The notes beneath the pieces were generated by a model. The model was not told where the DNA came from, ran no database searches, and saw nothing but the letters and a program-made list of their open reading frames with translations. A stretch of DNA of 64,000 bases, from contig CM054061.1 in the NCBI GenBank assembly GCA_028641055.1, forward strand, positions 33,909,877 through 33,973,876. Direction: 5' to 3'. This DNA is from Alopecurus myosuroides. Taxonomy: Eukaryota; Streptophyta; Magnoliopsida; Poales; Poaceae. Shown here piece after piece: positions 31,219 to 44,171 of the stretch. Position 1 is the stretch's first letter, and each line of letters begins with the position of its first letter. The position numbers were made by a program, and so were the translations under genes.

Positions 31219-34200
31219 TGTAACATCCCAAGTCTGAAAAATAGCCTTTAGAATGTTTTGCTCTCTGTTATTTTATGTTTTGCATCATGGCATCATGTTG
31301 ATTGCAATTGTTTTGTTTGTTTTCCTTTTGTTTTCCACTGTTTTCATTTATTTTCCTTTGTTTTCTGTTTGAATTTCAACTCAAATTTCAAACCCTTTGT
31401 TTCATCCTTGTGATGTTACAATTTCCAAGTGAGAGTTCAAATAAAAACAACCAAATTTCTTTCATTTTATTCAATGTTGATCACTCATTAAAATTGTGGG
31501 TTTAATCAAACAAATGATTTTCAAATCACCTTCAAGTTCAAATCAATGCATCAAGCAGAACCAATTTGAACTTATGAATTTAATCAACTACTTTATTCAA
31601 ATTGAATCATAGGGGTCACCCTAATAAAAACATGGTTTTCATCAATAATTATTTACTTATCAAATTACCCAAATTCAAACCAATTCTCAAATCAATACCT
31701 TTTGAAACCTTAAGTTCACCACCCTATTTGTAATCTTTAATCACCTTAAATCTTAGGGGTAAACCCTATAAAAAATGTTTGTTTTCAATAAGGTTTAATT
31801 CATATTAAAAATCCTTTCAAATATTGGTTTAATTAACAAACAACAATTAAATTTGTAAACCTTGGAAAACAAAAGCTAGTTTTGGGTTGCTAATTGAAAA
31901 CAGAACTAACCATATTCTTTTACCAAAACTTTTATTTAACTTGGAAACTCTCCTTTTTCTCCCATTTGGTTTTCAGCAAAAAATAAAATAAATAAAACAG
32001 AATAAATAATAAAAGGAGAGGAGAGGCAGCAGCAGCCCCAACAGCCCAGCCCGTTACCACCTTGGCCCATACCCCCTCCCTTTTCTTCTAGCTCTGTACG
32101 GCAGAGAATCCACTGCATCCACGTCGACTGCTTCAGAGGAGGAACGGCCGAGCAGCTCTCCCCTCCCCCTTATATCCATGCCCTAGGGCTCCTTGCTAGC
32201 CCTAGGTCCTCCACCTCCTTCTCCATCACGCAGCGCCGCCGATTTCCTTCCTCTCCCTCTGCTCTGATCCTCCCTCTGCTCTGAACCGAAATCCATCACA
32301 GCCACCGTACTGAACATCACCACACCACCATGGCCGCCACCTCCTCACCTCGCCACCGCTAGCCTGTCCACCTCGGGGGCCTTCTATCCCCGGGAATGGA
32401 ATCCGGGCGCATTCCTCGTCGATTCGGTGCCCACAGTGGAGCCCGAGGAGGCTCCTAGCGCCGCCGCCATCCGCCGTTTCCTCGCCGGTCGCCGCCCTGC
32501 ACGTCTGCATCGACTGCATCCCTGCCGCTCGAGGTGAGGACCTCGCCGCCCCTCATCGCCCTCTCCTTACGTTCCCGCGCGCAGCAGCATCGCCCACCGG
32601 CCCACACCACCACCCCACGCCCGCACGCACGGCGCCTCACCGCGAGCACATCGCCCATCGACCCGCCGGCGACGATCGCTGTCCCTGTTACCTGCAGCGT
32701 TACGCTAAGTTCAGAAACCATCTTCCGCTCGATCTGATGCGTACCTGTTCGGTGACAGTTTCAGTTCAGAAAAATCGCACCCAGTTCCGAACCATATACC
32801 CTCCGAGTCCCCCCTCCCTAACACAACAACGCACCAGCTGCACTGGTTCTGTCCCTTGAGCGCAGCAGTGAGGTTGTGGGTTCGATCCCCCTCCAACACA
32901 ATAAAACCCACCTTTTTATTTTACATGCTTTTGGTCACGAAACTTTCTGGTAATCACACCTAGGCCCTTGCAAGTTAATCTAGATCCCTGGAAAATATTT
33001 TCTAAGTCCCTGGTTCAATAAAAAATGGCAGATTGCACCCTATAATTCTAAAATGCATAACAAATTCATTTTAACCCCAATTTTAACTTTTTAAATATGT
33101 TTTCTGTCCCAAATTAAATGATCTATCCAAATATAAAATTTGTTTACTATTTTGAATATTTTAAATTGGTGCAATATTTGAAAACTTGTCAAATTCACTT
33201 AAATTTGCAAAATTCATAACTTGGGCATAAAAAATCCAAATTCAACAAACCAAATATGTTTTCCAATCAATTTTTCATGTACTTTCCAAATATAAATTTT
33301 GTTTGCTGTTTTGAATAATTTAAATTGCTGAAAACAACTGTTTCTTGTTTATTGCATTTAAAATTGCCAAAATAATAACTTGCTCATTTTAAATCCAATT
33401 TCCACAAATGAAATATGTTTTCCATGCAAAATTAAACCCTCTTTCCAAATATAAAATTTGTTTCATGATTTGAATAATTAAAATTGGTTAAATAATTTAA
33501 ATCTTATTTAATTCATTTAATATTGCTACAATTATAACTTGATCAAAACAAATTCTTTTGGGACATATAAAATATGTTTTCCAACCATAAAAGTATAAAC
33601 TTTTCAAATATGAATCTCACTTAATGTTTTAAACAAATAAAAATTCAAATAAGATCATGTTTGAATTAAATTCATTTAATTCTTGCTTAAACTTGTTTAA
33701 TTCCTAAATAATTTATTTGAATTCCTTTTTCAACAAGTGAAACATGCAATCCACCTAAAATTTTGTGTTCTTATCAAATATAAACTTTGTTATTGGTTTT
33801 GAACAGTTTAAATTGATGAAAACAATAATTGTTTGTGTGACATGTCTAAGTAACCAAAACTTTCCAAAATTAACAAATCATTTCCAAACTTGTTTTATTC
33901 CTTTTCCTATGCATCTATCATTGTTATTTTGTTGTTATCTTGTTGTTATCATCATGCAAGCATCATGTTTAACCACTTACACTTGTTAATCAAATGTAGA
34001 TCATTGCTTCCACCTTAACCATTTGCATCCATATGCAATTCACATTGCATAGGGGTCCAATTAAATTGTGTTATCTTGTCAAGTAGGTTACTTTGATGCA
34101 TCTATTAACATGACATGCATCATCCCATGTTTGTGCACCTATGCCATGATATTGATTGTTTATCTTTCTGCAATGTTTGTTTGCTTCTTCCCGGATACAC

Positions 34201-36037
34201 GACGACGTTGGGACCGACGATACTTACGACACCCCTTCTAAGGATTTAGCTCAGTACCAGGCTACTGGGTTTTGCAGGCAAGTTATCACTCACATGAACC
34301 ACCGTGTTCCTTTCAACATTGGTTACCGATACTTTCCGTTGTTCTTTTCTGCTAGCCTTAGTAGTAGTTGTTCTGTTACGAACCTATCACATGAATCCCT
34401 TAACCCTGATATTGCCTCATCCCCCTTCCTACAACCCATTGTTTGAGCCAGTGTCTTACTAGCATGCTTAGGTTGTTTTGCTCGAGTCTGTTATCCGTTA
34501 CTTTCTGTTACTACTTTATTATCGTTCTGGGGGCTCGATGTTAATCAATCAATCATGCTAATGATATTGCTAAATAATAATTTGATGATAAGGCACCGGC
34601 AGGAGGCCCATGAGAGGTTTTGAAGCCTGCTAGTGTCGACCCTAATAGGAAAAGGGTCTTGTCTACTGATCCATGATGAGCGCACTACCCGCATTTGGGA
34701 AGCGAGTATGGGCGCCCCCCTCAACTTGACCTGATTCGCATCTCGTCCAAATCGCCTCATTTAGTTCGTGTTTTCCATTTGCCGCATGCATGTTTTTGCG
34801 AGCCCAGGCCAGGGTGGAACTTTCGTAGTCGGCATATAGGGGGACACGGTCTTAGAGTGCTATGATGGTCCATTTTCTTCTGGGCTTGATTAGCCGTGCG
34901 CCCAAGGTTCTTTGGGCTTGATGCGAAGAATGGTTGGTTGTGTAGAGTACCTCGCTTGGTGGGTTTGATTCCCGTCTGGCGGGTTATTCTTGAGTGTACG
35001 GCCAAATTGGTGCAACCCTGCAGGGATAATCTTCTCGAGAAGCCGTGTTTTCCGCGGTTATGGATTACTTGGTGAAAGTACTGGCTAACAAGTACTCAGG
35101 ACAACTTAAACATAACGATCAAACATGTTACACCCCATGATTAATAACTTGACTAGTAATAGGCTTATTGACACAATAATTTGAACCATCATTAACTCAA
35201 CTGTGTGAGTTATCCTCGGATTGCTTCTTTGGATAAGGGGCGAGATCCAGGATGGGTTTGTTTAAGTTATCTTTCAGTTGGTTACAATCCTCGATCTTAT
35301 CTCCTTTCTGGTAGCCGGCATTGGTAGAATCTCTGTAGTTGGTTAGCGCAGCCAGTTGCAGCATCTTTTATATCCCTTTTCCTTCCGTTGAACCCAAAGC
35401 ATATGTGCTTGGTGTTGACGGGCTACACTTTGGTGAACTGTGAGTCTTGCTTGCCAGTACGTTTATGTACTGACCCCTTTGGGGCTGTGGTTTCCGCAGA
35501 CCTACGTTACCGAAGATCTACATGGTGTCAACTACGTGGAGTATGACGAGACTGCTGACGAGTAGATAGCGGACCCGGGCAGGATCCGAGACTTCGTGGA
35601 TGGGCTCCGTCTGTTTGTTTCCGGCCTCTTAGGCCTATTTGGTTCTTGTCTGTACTCAGACATGTTGATTGCTTCCGCTGTATTGTAATGATGTATTGTT
35701 GGGGCATGTGCCCTCTGAATGATTGTATTTGCTATCTCTGCTCTAATGAGAGCCATTTGCAACTTATTTCAATTTTTGTGTCGTAGAGACCTGTTGTGAT
35801 ATCACTTGTTAAACGCCGTTGACGTACCATGTGTGTATGGTTTGAAGTACGTCGACGGAAGTGCCTTTGATCTCTAGTGGATAGTTTACATCGACGATGG
35901 AATAGCAGGGCTTGTGTTGTCGCGCATAAGCGCAGGCCTACCAGGAAGCTGGGACGTGGGAGCAGTTATGCCCCATAATCCAAGCATCTGCTATCCAGTT
36001 CGTACGGTGAGTATCCCCTAGAAATCAGGGTGCGACA
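31219..36037 (+). repeat. LTR 2 of the tandem retroelement (4819 bp)
   Basis: It shares the ends and internal layout of LTR 1. By eye it has about four private differences: one base fewer in an A-run near 31770, a GAG to GAT change near 32423, an A for T near 33233 and a T for G near 33763. It is shared by both element units as 3' LTR of one and 5' LTR of the next. Confidence 0.9.
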
Positions 36038-37084
36038 AATGGTATCAGAGCCTGTCTGCCTGTAGGATCCCTTTTTACTGGTCGCAGTTGAGTCTAGAAA
36101 CTATTTTGTAGCTATATAGGAAAAATGAAACGTGAGAGTAGGAATTCTGTTCTTTTTCTTCTTTCCCCACCCACCCTCCCTTTTCTGGTAAGGAAGTGCA
36201 ACGTTGATTTTCCCTTCTCATCTAAACTTTCAAGTTAGGATTTCACGAATTCTGGTTTCTCTAGGATGGTTATATCTACTAGACCATAGGAATGGAGGTG
36301 GTTGTGACATGATTTATCATGTTGCCTACTCATGATTGAGAACGGAGGCGTGTAAGCCCCGGAAGCAGATGCTCTATTCCTTAAGCAGTAGATATTGATC
36401 CTTTAGAAGCCCGGATGGGTTTTCCGTAGTACCTCAGGAGTGTGTTGTTCTCGTTTTCCCCGATGTTGATATCCTGTTCTTCTCAACATCCTTTTCGTCC
36501 GTTGAAATCTTGTTGTTGTTTTCCACTTCAAATCTTCTACCGGCGTCTAATCAAAAACTTCCTCGTAAACTCTTATCCAGTTAAAGTGTTATTTGATACC
36601 GGAGCATCACATTCCTTTGTGTCAACAATCTTTTCAACAACATACTACCCAATTCTGGTTCCACTAAGCAATCAAAACTCTGTTCACTCCCCGGGATCTC
36701 AAGTGTTGACTCCAACATAAGTAAGAACAATCCAATTCTAATGGGAGGCCACATATTCCTCGTTACTCTCATGTTGATGATTCTGACATTGATGATTATT
36801 CCTGGTGTTGCATTGATGTCAATAACTCTGTTCCACCATTCTAGCCAGATAGTCTATTCTCCAAATGAATCAAATTCTACCCAGCTATACAACCTCCATA
36901 CAAAACCTATACCTCTCCCTTTACTTGAAAATGTTCCGGTGGTTTGCTAATTTCCTGACGTCTATCCAATGTGCACGATGTGTTTCACGTGACACAACTC
37001 AAGAGGATCTTCCCAAGAAGTATCCGGACTTTTTCTTTTCTCAGTAGGAATCTCGGGGCGCGATTCCTTCAAGGGGGGGCGTTT
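36038..37084 (+). pseudogene. Interior 2: PBS, protease/RT scraps, PPT
   Basis: Same length (1047 bp) as interior 1, and I noticed no difference between them. It carries the same primer-binding site (36040-36051), protease DTGASHSF scrap (about 36560-36620), interrupted RT start and polypurine tract (about 37071-37081). The identical internal decay shows that both copies come from one already defective element. Confidence 0.85.
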
Positions 37085-40000
37085 TGTAACATCCCAAGTC
37101 TGAAAAATAGCCTTTAGAATGTTTTGCTCTCTGTTATTTTATGTTTTGCATCATGGCATCATGTTGATTGCAATTGTTTTGTTTGTTTTCCTTTTGTTTT
37201 CCACTGTTTTCATTTATTTTCCTTTGTTTTCTGTTTGAATTTCAACTCAAATTTCAAACCCTTTGTTTCATCCTTGTGATGTTACAATTTCCAAGTGAGA
37301 GTTCAAATAAAAACAACCAAATTTCTTTCATTTTATTCAATGTTGATCACTCATTAAAATTGTGGGTTTAATCAAACAAATGATTTTCAAATCACCTTCA
37401 AGTTCAAATCAATGCATCAAGCAGAACCAATTTGAACTTATGAATTTAATCAACTACTTTATTCAAATTGAATCATAGGGGTCACCCTAATAAAAACATG
37501 GTTTTCATCAATAATTATTTACTTATCAAATTACCCAAATTCAAACCAATTCTCAAATCAATACCTTTTGAAACCTTAAGTTCACCACCCTATTTGTAAT
37601 CTTTAATCACCTTAAATCTTAGGGGTAAACCCTATAAAAAAATGTTTGTTTTCAATAAGGTTTAATTCATATTAAAAATCCTTTCAAATATTGGTTTAAT
37701 TAACAAACAACAATTAAATTTGTAAACCTTGGAAAACAAAAGCTAGTTTTGGGTTGCTAATTGAAAACAGAACTAACCATATTCTTTTACCAAAACTTTT
37801 ATTTAACTTGGAAACTCTCCTTTTTCTCCCATTTGGTTTTCAGCAAAAAATAAAATAAATAAAACAGAATAAATAATAAAAGGAGAGGAGAGGCAGCAGC
37901 AGCCCCAACAGCCCAGCCCGTTACCACCTTGGCCCATACCCCCTCCCTTTTCTTCTAGCTCTGTACGGCAGAGAATCCACTGCATCCACGTCGACTGCTT
38001 CAGAGGAGGAACGGCCGAGCAGCTCTCCCCTCCCCCTTATATCCATGCCCTAGGGCTCCTTGCTAGCCCTAGGTCCTCCACCTCCTTCTCCATCACGCAG
38101 CGCCGCCGATTTCCTTCCTCTCCCTCTGCTCTGATCCTCCCTCTGCTCTGAACCGAAATCCATCACAGCCACCGTACTGAACATCACCACACCACCATGG
38201 CCGCCACCTCCTCACCTCGCCACCGCTAGCCTGTCCACCTCGGGGGCCTTCTATCCCCGGGAATGGAATCCGGGCGCATTCCTCGTCGAGTCGGTGCCCA
38301 CAGTGGAGCCCGAGGAGGCTCCTAGCGCCGCCGCCATCCGCCGTTTCCTCGCCGGTCGCCGCCCTGCACGTCTGCATCGACTGCATCCCTGCCGCTCGAG
38401 GTGAGGACCTCGCCGCCCCTCATCGCCCTCTCCTTACGTTCCCGCGCGCAGCAGCATCGCCCACCGGCCCACACCACCACCCCACGCCCGCACGCACGGC
38501 GCCTCACCGCGAGCACATCGCCCATCGACCCGCCGGCGACGATCGCTGTCCCTGTTACCTGCAGCGTTACGCTAAGTTCAGAAACCATCTTCCGCTCGAT
38601 CTGATGCGTACCTGTTCGGTGACAGTTTCAGTTCAGAAAAATCGCACCCAGTTCCGAACCATATACCCTCCGAGTCCCCCCTCCCTAACACAACAACGCA
38701 CCAGCTGCACTGGTTCTGTCCCTTGAGCGCAGCAGTGAGGTTGTGGGTTCGATCCCCCTCCAACACAATAAAACCCACCTTTTTATTTTACATGCTTTTG
38801 GTCACGAAACTTTCTGGTAATCACACCTAGGCCCTTGCAAGTTAATCTAGATCCCTGGAAAATATTTTCTAAGTCCCTGGTTCAATAAAAAATGGCAGAT
38901 TGCACCCTATAATTCTAAAATGCATAACAAATTCATTTTAACCCCAATTTTAACTTTTTAAATATGTTTTCTGTCCCAAATTAAATGATCTATCCAAATA
39001 TAAAATTTGTTTACTATTTTGAATATTTTAAATTGGTGCAATATTTGAAAACTTGTCAAATTCACTTAAATTTGCAAAATTCATAACTTGGGCATAAAAA
39101 TTCCAAATTCAACAAACCAAATATGTTTTCCAATCAATTTTTCATGTACTTTCCAAATATAAATTTTGTTTGCTGTTTTGAATAATTTAAATTGCTGAAA
39201 ACAACTGTTTCTTGTTTATTGCATTTAAAATTGCCAAAATAATAACTTGCTCATTTTAAATCCAATTTCCACAAATGAAATATGTTTTCCATGCAAAATT
39301 AAACCCTCTTTCCAAATATAAAATTTGTTTCATGATTTGAATAATTAAAATTGGTTAAATAATTTAAATCTTATTTAATTCATTTAATATTGCTACAATT
39401 ATAACTTGATCAAAACAAATTCTTTTGGGACATATAAAATATGTTTTCCAACCATAAAAGTATAAACTTTTCAAATATGAATCTCACTTAATGTTTTAAA
39501 CAAATAAAAATTCAAATAAGATCATGTTTGAATTAAATTCATTTAATTCTTGCTTAAACTTGTTTAATTCCTAAATAATTTATTTGAATTCCTTTTTCAA
39601 CAAGTGAAACATGCAATCCACCTAAAATTGTGTGTTCTTATCAAATATAAACTTTGTTATTGGTTTTGAACAGTTTAAATTGATGAAAACAATAATTGTT
39701 TGTGTGACATGTCTAAGTAACCAAAACTTTCCAAAATTAACAAATCATTTCCAAACTTGTTTTATTCCTTTTCCTATGCATCTATCATTGTTATTTTGTT
39801 GTTATCTTGTTGTTATCATCATGCAAGCATCATGTTTAACCACTTACACTTGTTAATCAAATGTAGATCATTGCTTCCACCTTAACCATTTGCATCCATA
39901 TGCAATTCACATTGCATAGGGATCCAATTAAATTGTGTTATCTTGTCAAGTAGGTTACTTTGATGCATCTATTAACATGACATGCATCATCCCATGTTTG

Positions 40001-41906
40001 TGCACCTATGCCATGATATTGATTGTTTATCTTTCTGCAATGTTTGTTTGCTTCTTCCCGGATACACGACGACGTTGGGACCGACGATACTTACGACACC
40101 CCTTCTAAGGATTTAGCTCAGTACCAGGCTACTGGGTTTTGCAGGCAAGTTATCACTCACATGAACCACCGTGTTCCTTTCAACATTGGTTACCGATACT
40201 TTCCGTTGTTCTTTTCTGCTAGCCTTAGTAGTAGTTGTTCTGTTACGAACCTATCACATGAATCCCTTAACCCTGATATTGCCTCATCCCCCTTCCTACA
40301 ACCCATTGTTTGAGCCAGTGTCTTACTAGCATGCTTAGGTTGTTTTGCTCGAGTCTGTTATCCGTTACTTTCTGTTACTACTTTATTATCGTTCTGGGGG
40401 CTCGATGTTAATCAATCAATCATGCTAATGATATTGCTAAATAATAATTTGATGATAAGGCACCGGCAGGAGGCCCATGAGAGGTTTTGAAGCCTGCTAG
40501 TGTCGACCCTAATAGGAAAAGGGTCTTGTCTACTGATCCATGATGAGCGCACTACCCGCATTTGGGAAGCGAGTATGGGCGCCCCCCCTCAACTTGACCT
40601 GATTCGCATCTCGTCCAAATCGCCTCATTTAGTTCGTGTTTTCCATTTGCCGCATGCATGTTTTTGCGAGCCCAGGCCAGGGTGGAACTTTCGTAGTCGG
40701 CATATAGGGGGACACGGTCTTAGAGTGCTATGATGGTCCATTTTCTTCTGGGCTTGATTAGCCGTGCGCCCAAGGTTCTTTGGGCTTGATGCGAAGAATG
40801 GTTGGTTGTGTAGAGTACCTCGCTTGGTGGGTTTGATTCCCGTCTGGCGGGTTATTCTTGAGTGTACGGCCAAATTGGTGCAACCCTGCAGGGATAATCT
40901 TCTCGAGAAGCCGTGTTTTCCGCGGTTATGGATTACTTGGTGAAAGTACTGGCTAACAAGTACTCAGGACAACTTAAACATAACGATCAAACATGTTACA
41001 CCCCATGATTAATAACTTGACTAGTAATAGGCTTATTGACACAATAATTTGAACCATCATTAACTCAACTGTGTGAGTTATCCTCGGATTGCTTCTTTGG
41101 ATAAGGGGCGAGATCCAGGATGGGTTTGTTTGAAGTTATCTTTCAGTTGGTTACAATCCTCGATCTTATCTCCTTTCTGGTAGCCGGCATTGGTAGAATC
41201 TCTGTAGTTGGTTAGCGCAGCCAGTTGCAGCATCTTTTATATCCCTTTTCCTTCCGTTGAACCCAAAGCATATGTGCTTGGTGTTGACGGGCTACACTTT
41301 GGTGAACTGTGAGTCTTGCTTGCCAGTACGTTTATGTACTGACCCCTTTGGGGCTGTGGTTTCCGCAGACCTACGTTACCGAAGATCTACATGGTGTCAA
41401 CTACGTGGAGTATGACGAGACTGCTGACGAGTAGATAGCGGACCCGGGCAGGATCCGAGACTTCGTGGATGGGCTCCGTCTGTTTGTTTCCGGCCTCTTA
41501 GGCCTATTTGGTTCTTGTCTGTACTCAGACATGTTGATTGCTTCCGCTGTATTGTAATGATGTATTGTTGGGGCATGTGCCCTCTGAATGATTGTATTTG
41601 CTATCTCTGCTCTAATGAGAGCCATTTGCAACTTATTTCAATTTTTGTGTCGTAGAGACCTGTTGTGATATCACTTGTTAAACGCCGTTGACGTACCATG
41701 TGTGTATGGTTTGAAGTACGTCGACGGAAGTGCCTTTGATCTCTAGTGGATAGTTTACATCGACGATGGAATAGCAGGGCTTGTGTTGTCGCGCATAAGC
41801 GCAGGCCTACCAGGTAGCTGGGACGTGGGAGCAGTTATGCCCCATAATCCAAGCATCTGCTATCCAGTTCGTACGGTGAGTATCCCCTAGAAATCAGGGT
41901 GCGACA
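37085..41906 (+). repeat. LTR 3 of the tandem retroelement (4822 bp)
   Basis: It has about four private differences by eye: GGGTCC to GGGATCC near 39921, an extra C near 40586, an extra G (TTTGAAG) near 41131 and a GAAGC to GTAGC change near 41816. It ends GCGACA at 41906 and is followed by AACGG, the right-hand target duplication. Confidence 0.9.
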
Positions 41907-42249
41907 AACGGAGACGAATATCGTGGCCGGACATTAAGCGCAGCTTCTTCTACCACCAGCAGAGGTCTTCTACTTAGGTTTAGCTTGTATTTGTGATTTT
42001 GGAGAGAAAATATCTTCTAGCACTATGAAATTTGAATCTTTACGTCAAATCAATTTTACGGTTTTGGAACAATTTAATTTGGAAAAAACTTAATATAACA
42101 TAAATATAAATCAAACTTACTAATATTTTAACATCACATAATAAATAGTAGTCAAAATTACAATAACAGATGATTCAGAATGCAAAAAGTGGTTTAAATC
42201 ACACATCAATAAAAGTGAATAAACTGGGAGACCTCAAATATAATTGCCA
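41907..42249. other. CACTA-2 interior right of the retroelement array
   Basis: No gene is seen; the stretch is AT-rich from about 41990. The first bases (GGCCGGACATTAAGCGCAGC) resemble the flank left of the array near 25296-25312 (GGTTGGACATTAACGCAGCC), a local repeat within CACTA-2. Confidence 0.4.
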
Positions 42250-42436
42250 CATGTGCTTAATGAATATAACTCCTTCAACCAATATTACAAATGCGTTTGG
42301 AAATTGGTTGAATGGGGTGGATAAAAAGACTAAGGCTAGGATACGCATCGTCGTTTTAGCTATTTGTTGGTCTATTTATAATTGCAGGAACTGTGCTGTT
42401 TTTAACAGAAATAAATCTTTGTTGGTCTATTTATAA
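42250..42436 (+). pseudogene. Small LINE reverse-transcriptase C-terminal fragment inside CACTA-2
   Basis: The plus strand reads NAFGNWLNGVDKKTKARIRIVVLAICWSIYNCRNCAVFNRN, the W...I-x-N-x-R-N...F region that follows the zf-RVT cysteines in plant LINEs. It is a different LINE from LINE-A (opposite strand, different sequence). It was probably carried into CACTA-2 by insertion or capture. A direct repeat of its TTTGTTGGTCTATTTATAAT sequence marks its right edge. Confidence 0.65.
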
Positions 42437-42690
42437 TTGCATTGGTCCCGGTTTGGAGAATGAACCGGGACCAATGCCCATGCGCGTGCCACGTGGCCTG
42501 TGGCTAGGCATTGGTCCTGGGTCGTGCCACAAACCGGGACCAATGCGAACCGGGACAGATGCCCCCAGGTGGTTTCTGCTGCCTCGGGCAACCGAACCGG
42601 GGCCAATGCATAGCATTTGTCCTGGATTTTTGTGCAACCGGGACAGATGCCCCCTGGCCCCCTGGACGAAAGGGGTTGTTTCCACCAGTG
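42437..42690. repeat. CACTA-2 right subterminal repeats and terminus
   Basis: ATTGGTCCCGG/CCGGGACCAAT and CATTTGTCC/GGGACAGATG motifs in both orientations, ending with the terminal CCACCAGTG at 42682-42690. They are of the same family as 18010-18185. Confidence 0.8.
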
Positions 42691-43490
42691 ATCCTGCAAG
42701 TGATCAAACACAGCCAAATATGCAGATCTAGTAGTTAGTTGCTTATTGTCGAGACGTGAAATCCTAACGTCTACTGCATACGTGATCAGTGACAGAGACG
42801 CAAGGAGAGACCGCAACGGTTGAAGCTCTAGGGCGGCTGCATGAGAAAGTCTAGGTTGAAGGTCAATAACCAAAGATGTAGACGAGAAAACACGGGCAAC
42901 GGTTGCATGCTGCCTGGTAATGTGCGAGAAAAGCGCGGGAAAACGATTGGCGAGCGTAGAGTTTTCGAACCAGTGGTCATGCCAAAAAGAAGTTGTAGTG
43001 CCCGAGCCTACAGTTACCAAAGTGGAAGCCCTAAAAAGATGAAGAGAAGTCGTGATGTCTTTCCAAACTACCGTATCAAGGCGACAGACGTCACCCAGGT
43101 CTCTGTGCGAAGACCAACTGTAATGGTCGCGAAACCAAGAAACCCAAGGGAGGGCAGATGCGGAGTGAATTTTCGAAAGAAATTTGAAAGGAAGGGCTGA
43201 GTTCTGGGTTTTTTAGCCCCGAAATCCAAGACCCCCTTTGGAGATAGGAGCGCGGACCTCATCCCAGGCCACCTTGCATTGGCCGACATTGACATGGTCG
43301 TCCCCTGCCCAGAAAACTCGACAAATTCTATCAATCTCCTAAAAGGTGCCGGCAGGGACAAGGATAGCCGAGAGAAGGTGGGAGGTCTTGGACCCGATGG
43401 AAGCTTTCACAATGATCGCACAGCTGCTAATAGGAAGCATTTTCCAAACATTTGAAGGCAATTTCGTTGATGAGGAAAACATTGTGGGGG
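42691..43490 (-). pseudogene. LINE-A, upstream fragment (end of RT and connection region)
   Basis: The minus strand reads, from right to left, VPAGTF-stop-EIDRICRVFWAGDD, GQCKVAWDEV...KGGLGF, then VTVGSGTTTSFWHDHW and a final SAYLAVFDHLQD at the CACTA-2 border. This is the usual order after the reverse-transcriptase core in plant LINE ORF2. It joins by family order to 17895-18009. A few stops and a frame change show decay. The upstream RT core is missing; the 5' border is indistinct near 43490. Confidence 0.8.
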
Positions 43491-43669
43491 AAGCTCAACA
43501 AAATTGAAAGGTATGCATGATTTAAATAAGGCTACATGGTTTTATGTGATGTAACTAGTTAATCAGCTAGAAATTTAGAACAAATATTTTGTTGCAGTGT
43601 TGGTTCTGGACTTCAAGGCCTGTTGAAACATAGGCGCAAGGTCCAATTGTTACTGGTCTCGAACTGCCT
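43491..43669. other. Unassigned spacer
   Basis: No gene is seen. GCGCAAGGTCCAATTGTTA near 43634-43652 resembles GTGCAAGGTCCAATGGTATA at about 53283-53302, so both may be parts of one dispersed repeat. The 9 bases ACAGTCCGT at 43670-43678 are the target duplication of the next element. Confidence 0.4.
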
Positions 43670-44171
43670 ACAGTCCGTGTATTTTTTGCCCAAAATGGCC
43701 TTTTTAGGAAACTAATACCGAATCTGGCCTCTCCTCAAAACTATTTTCAGATCTGGCCCCTCGGGTCGGCGTCAATCCCGATGGAGCCAAAGTCGTGCAG
43801 GTCGGCGTCATGGCTTCTTGTCGCCAAACATCTCAAATGGGCCAAAATAAATCCTACGTGTCATTGGTCGGCGCCAGTCTCATTGGCGCCGAAGCAGGTT
43901 TTCTAAATTAATGCTTCATTTATTTGGTCCACGTCTAGTCTCCTCCTAAAAATGCTCTTAGCCTCTTAATCTCCCCAATTTTCATGGTGTTAGTTATGGG
44001 TTAATCAATACTCCGTTTAACTTGGAGCATGCATGCGCAGCTGATTGGATCTTTCCTACTTAATAGCCGTATCAAATTAAGTCAAACCAAGCTGCATGCT
44101 GTTAGCTATGGGTTTTTTCACGAGCGTCCAGGTCTATGTCTATATGATACATTAAAACCATCACGTATGCA

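Larger units (their letters stand above)
25352..41906 (+). mobile_element. Three-LTR tandem retroelement (LTR-interior-LTR-interior-LTR), chromovirus-derived, non-autonomous
   Basis: Three LTRs (25352-30171, 31219-36037, 37085-41906) alternate with two 1047-bp interiors (30172-31218, 36038-37084), a period of 5867/5866 bases. Each LTR starts TGTAACATCCCAAG and ends GGGTGCGACA. Each interior starts with a TGGTATCAGAGC primer-binding site (initiator tRNA-Met type) and ends with a purine-rich AAGGGGGGGCG tract. Flanks are AACAG and AACGG, a 4/5-matching 5-bp duplication. The interiors keep only scraps of pol, with a protease DTGASHSF motif of Ty3-gypsy (Tekay/Del-like) type. It lies inside CACTA-2. 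Confidence 0.92.
18010..42690 (-). mobile_element. CACTA-2, CACTA element with a 16.6-kb retroelement nested inside
   Basis: The right end reads ...AACCACTTT-type subterminal sequence and closes with CCACCAGTG at 42682-42690 (CACTGGTGGAAACAACCCC on the minus strand), followed by ATC. The left end begins within the subterminal CATTAGTCCCGGT/CATTTGTCCCGGTTGTG repeats at 18010 and lacks its terminal inverted repeat. Both flanks are adjacent parts of LINE-A, which is the main evidence that these two ends belong to one insertion. Without the nested array (25352-41906) it is about 8.1 kb. It carries a minus-strand Ulp1-type gene and a small plus-strand gene but no TNP2 transposase, so it is non-autonomous. 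Confidence 0.75.

Noticed and set aside
25352..41906. Possible assembly duplication of one LTR element
   Set aside because: Each LTR carries its own small differences, and the outer flanks form a 4/5 target duplication, so a real tandem array is more likely. Long reads are still needed to settle it.
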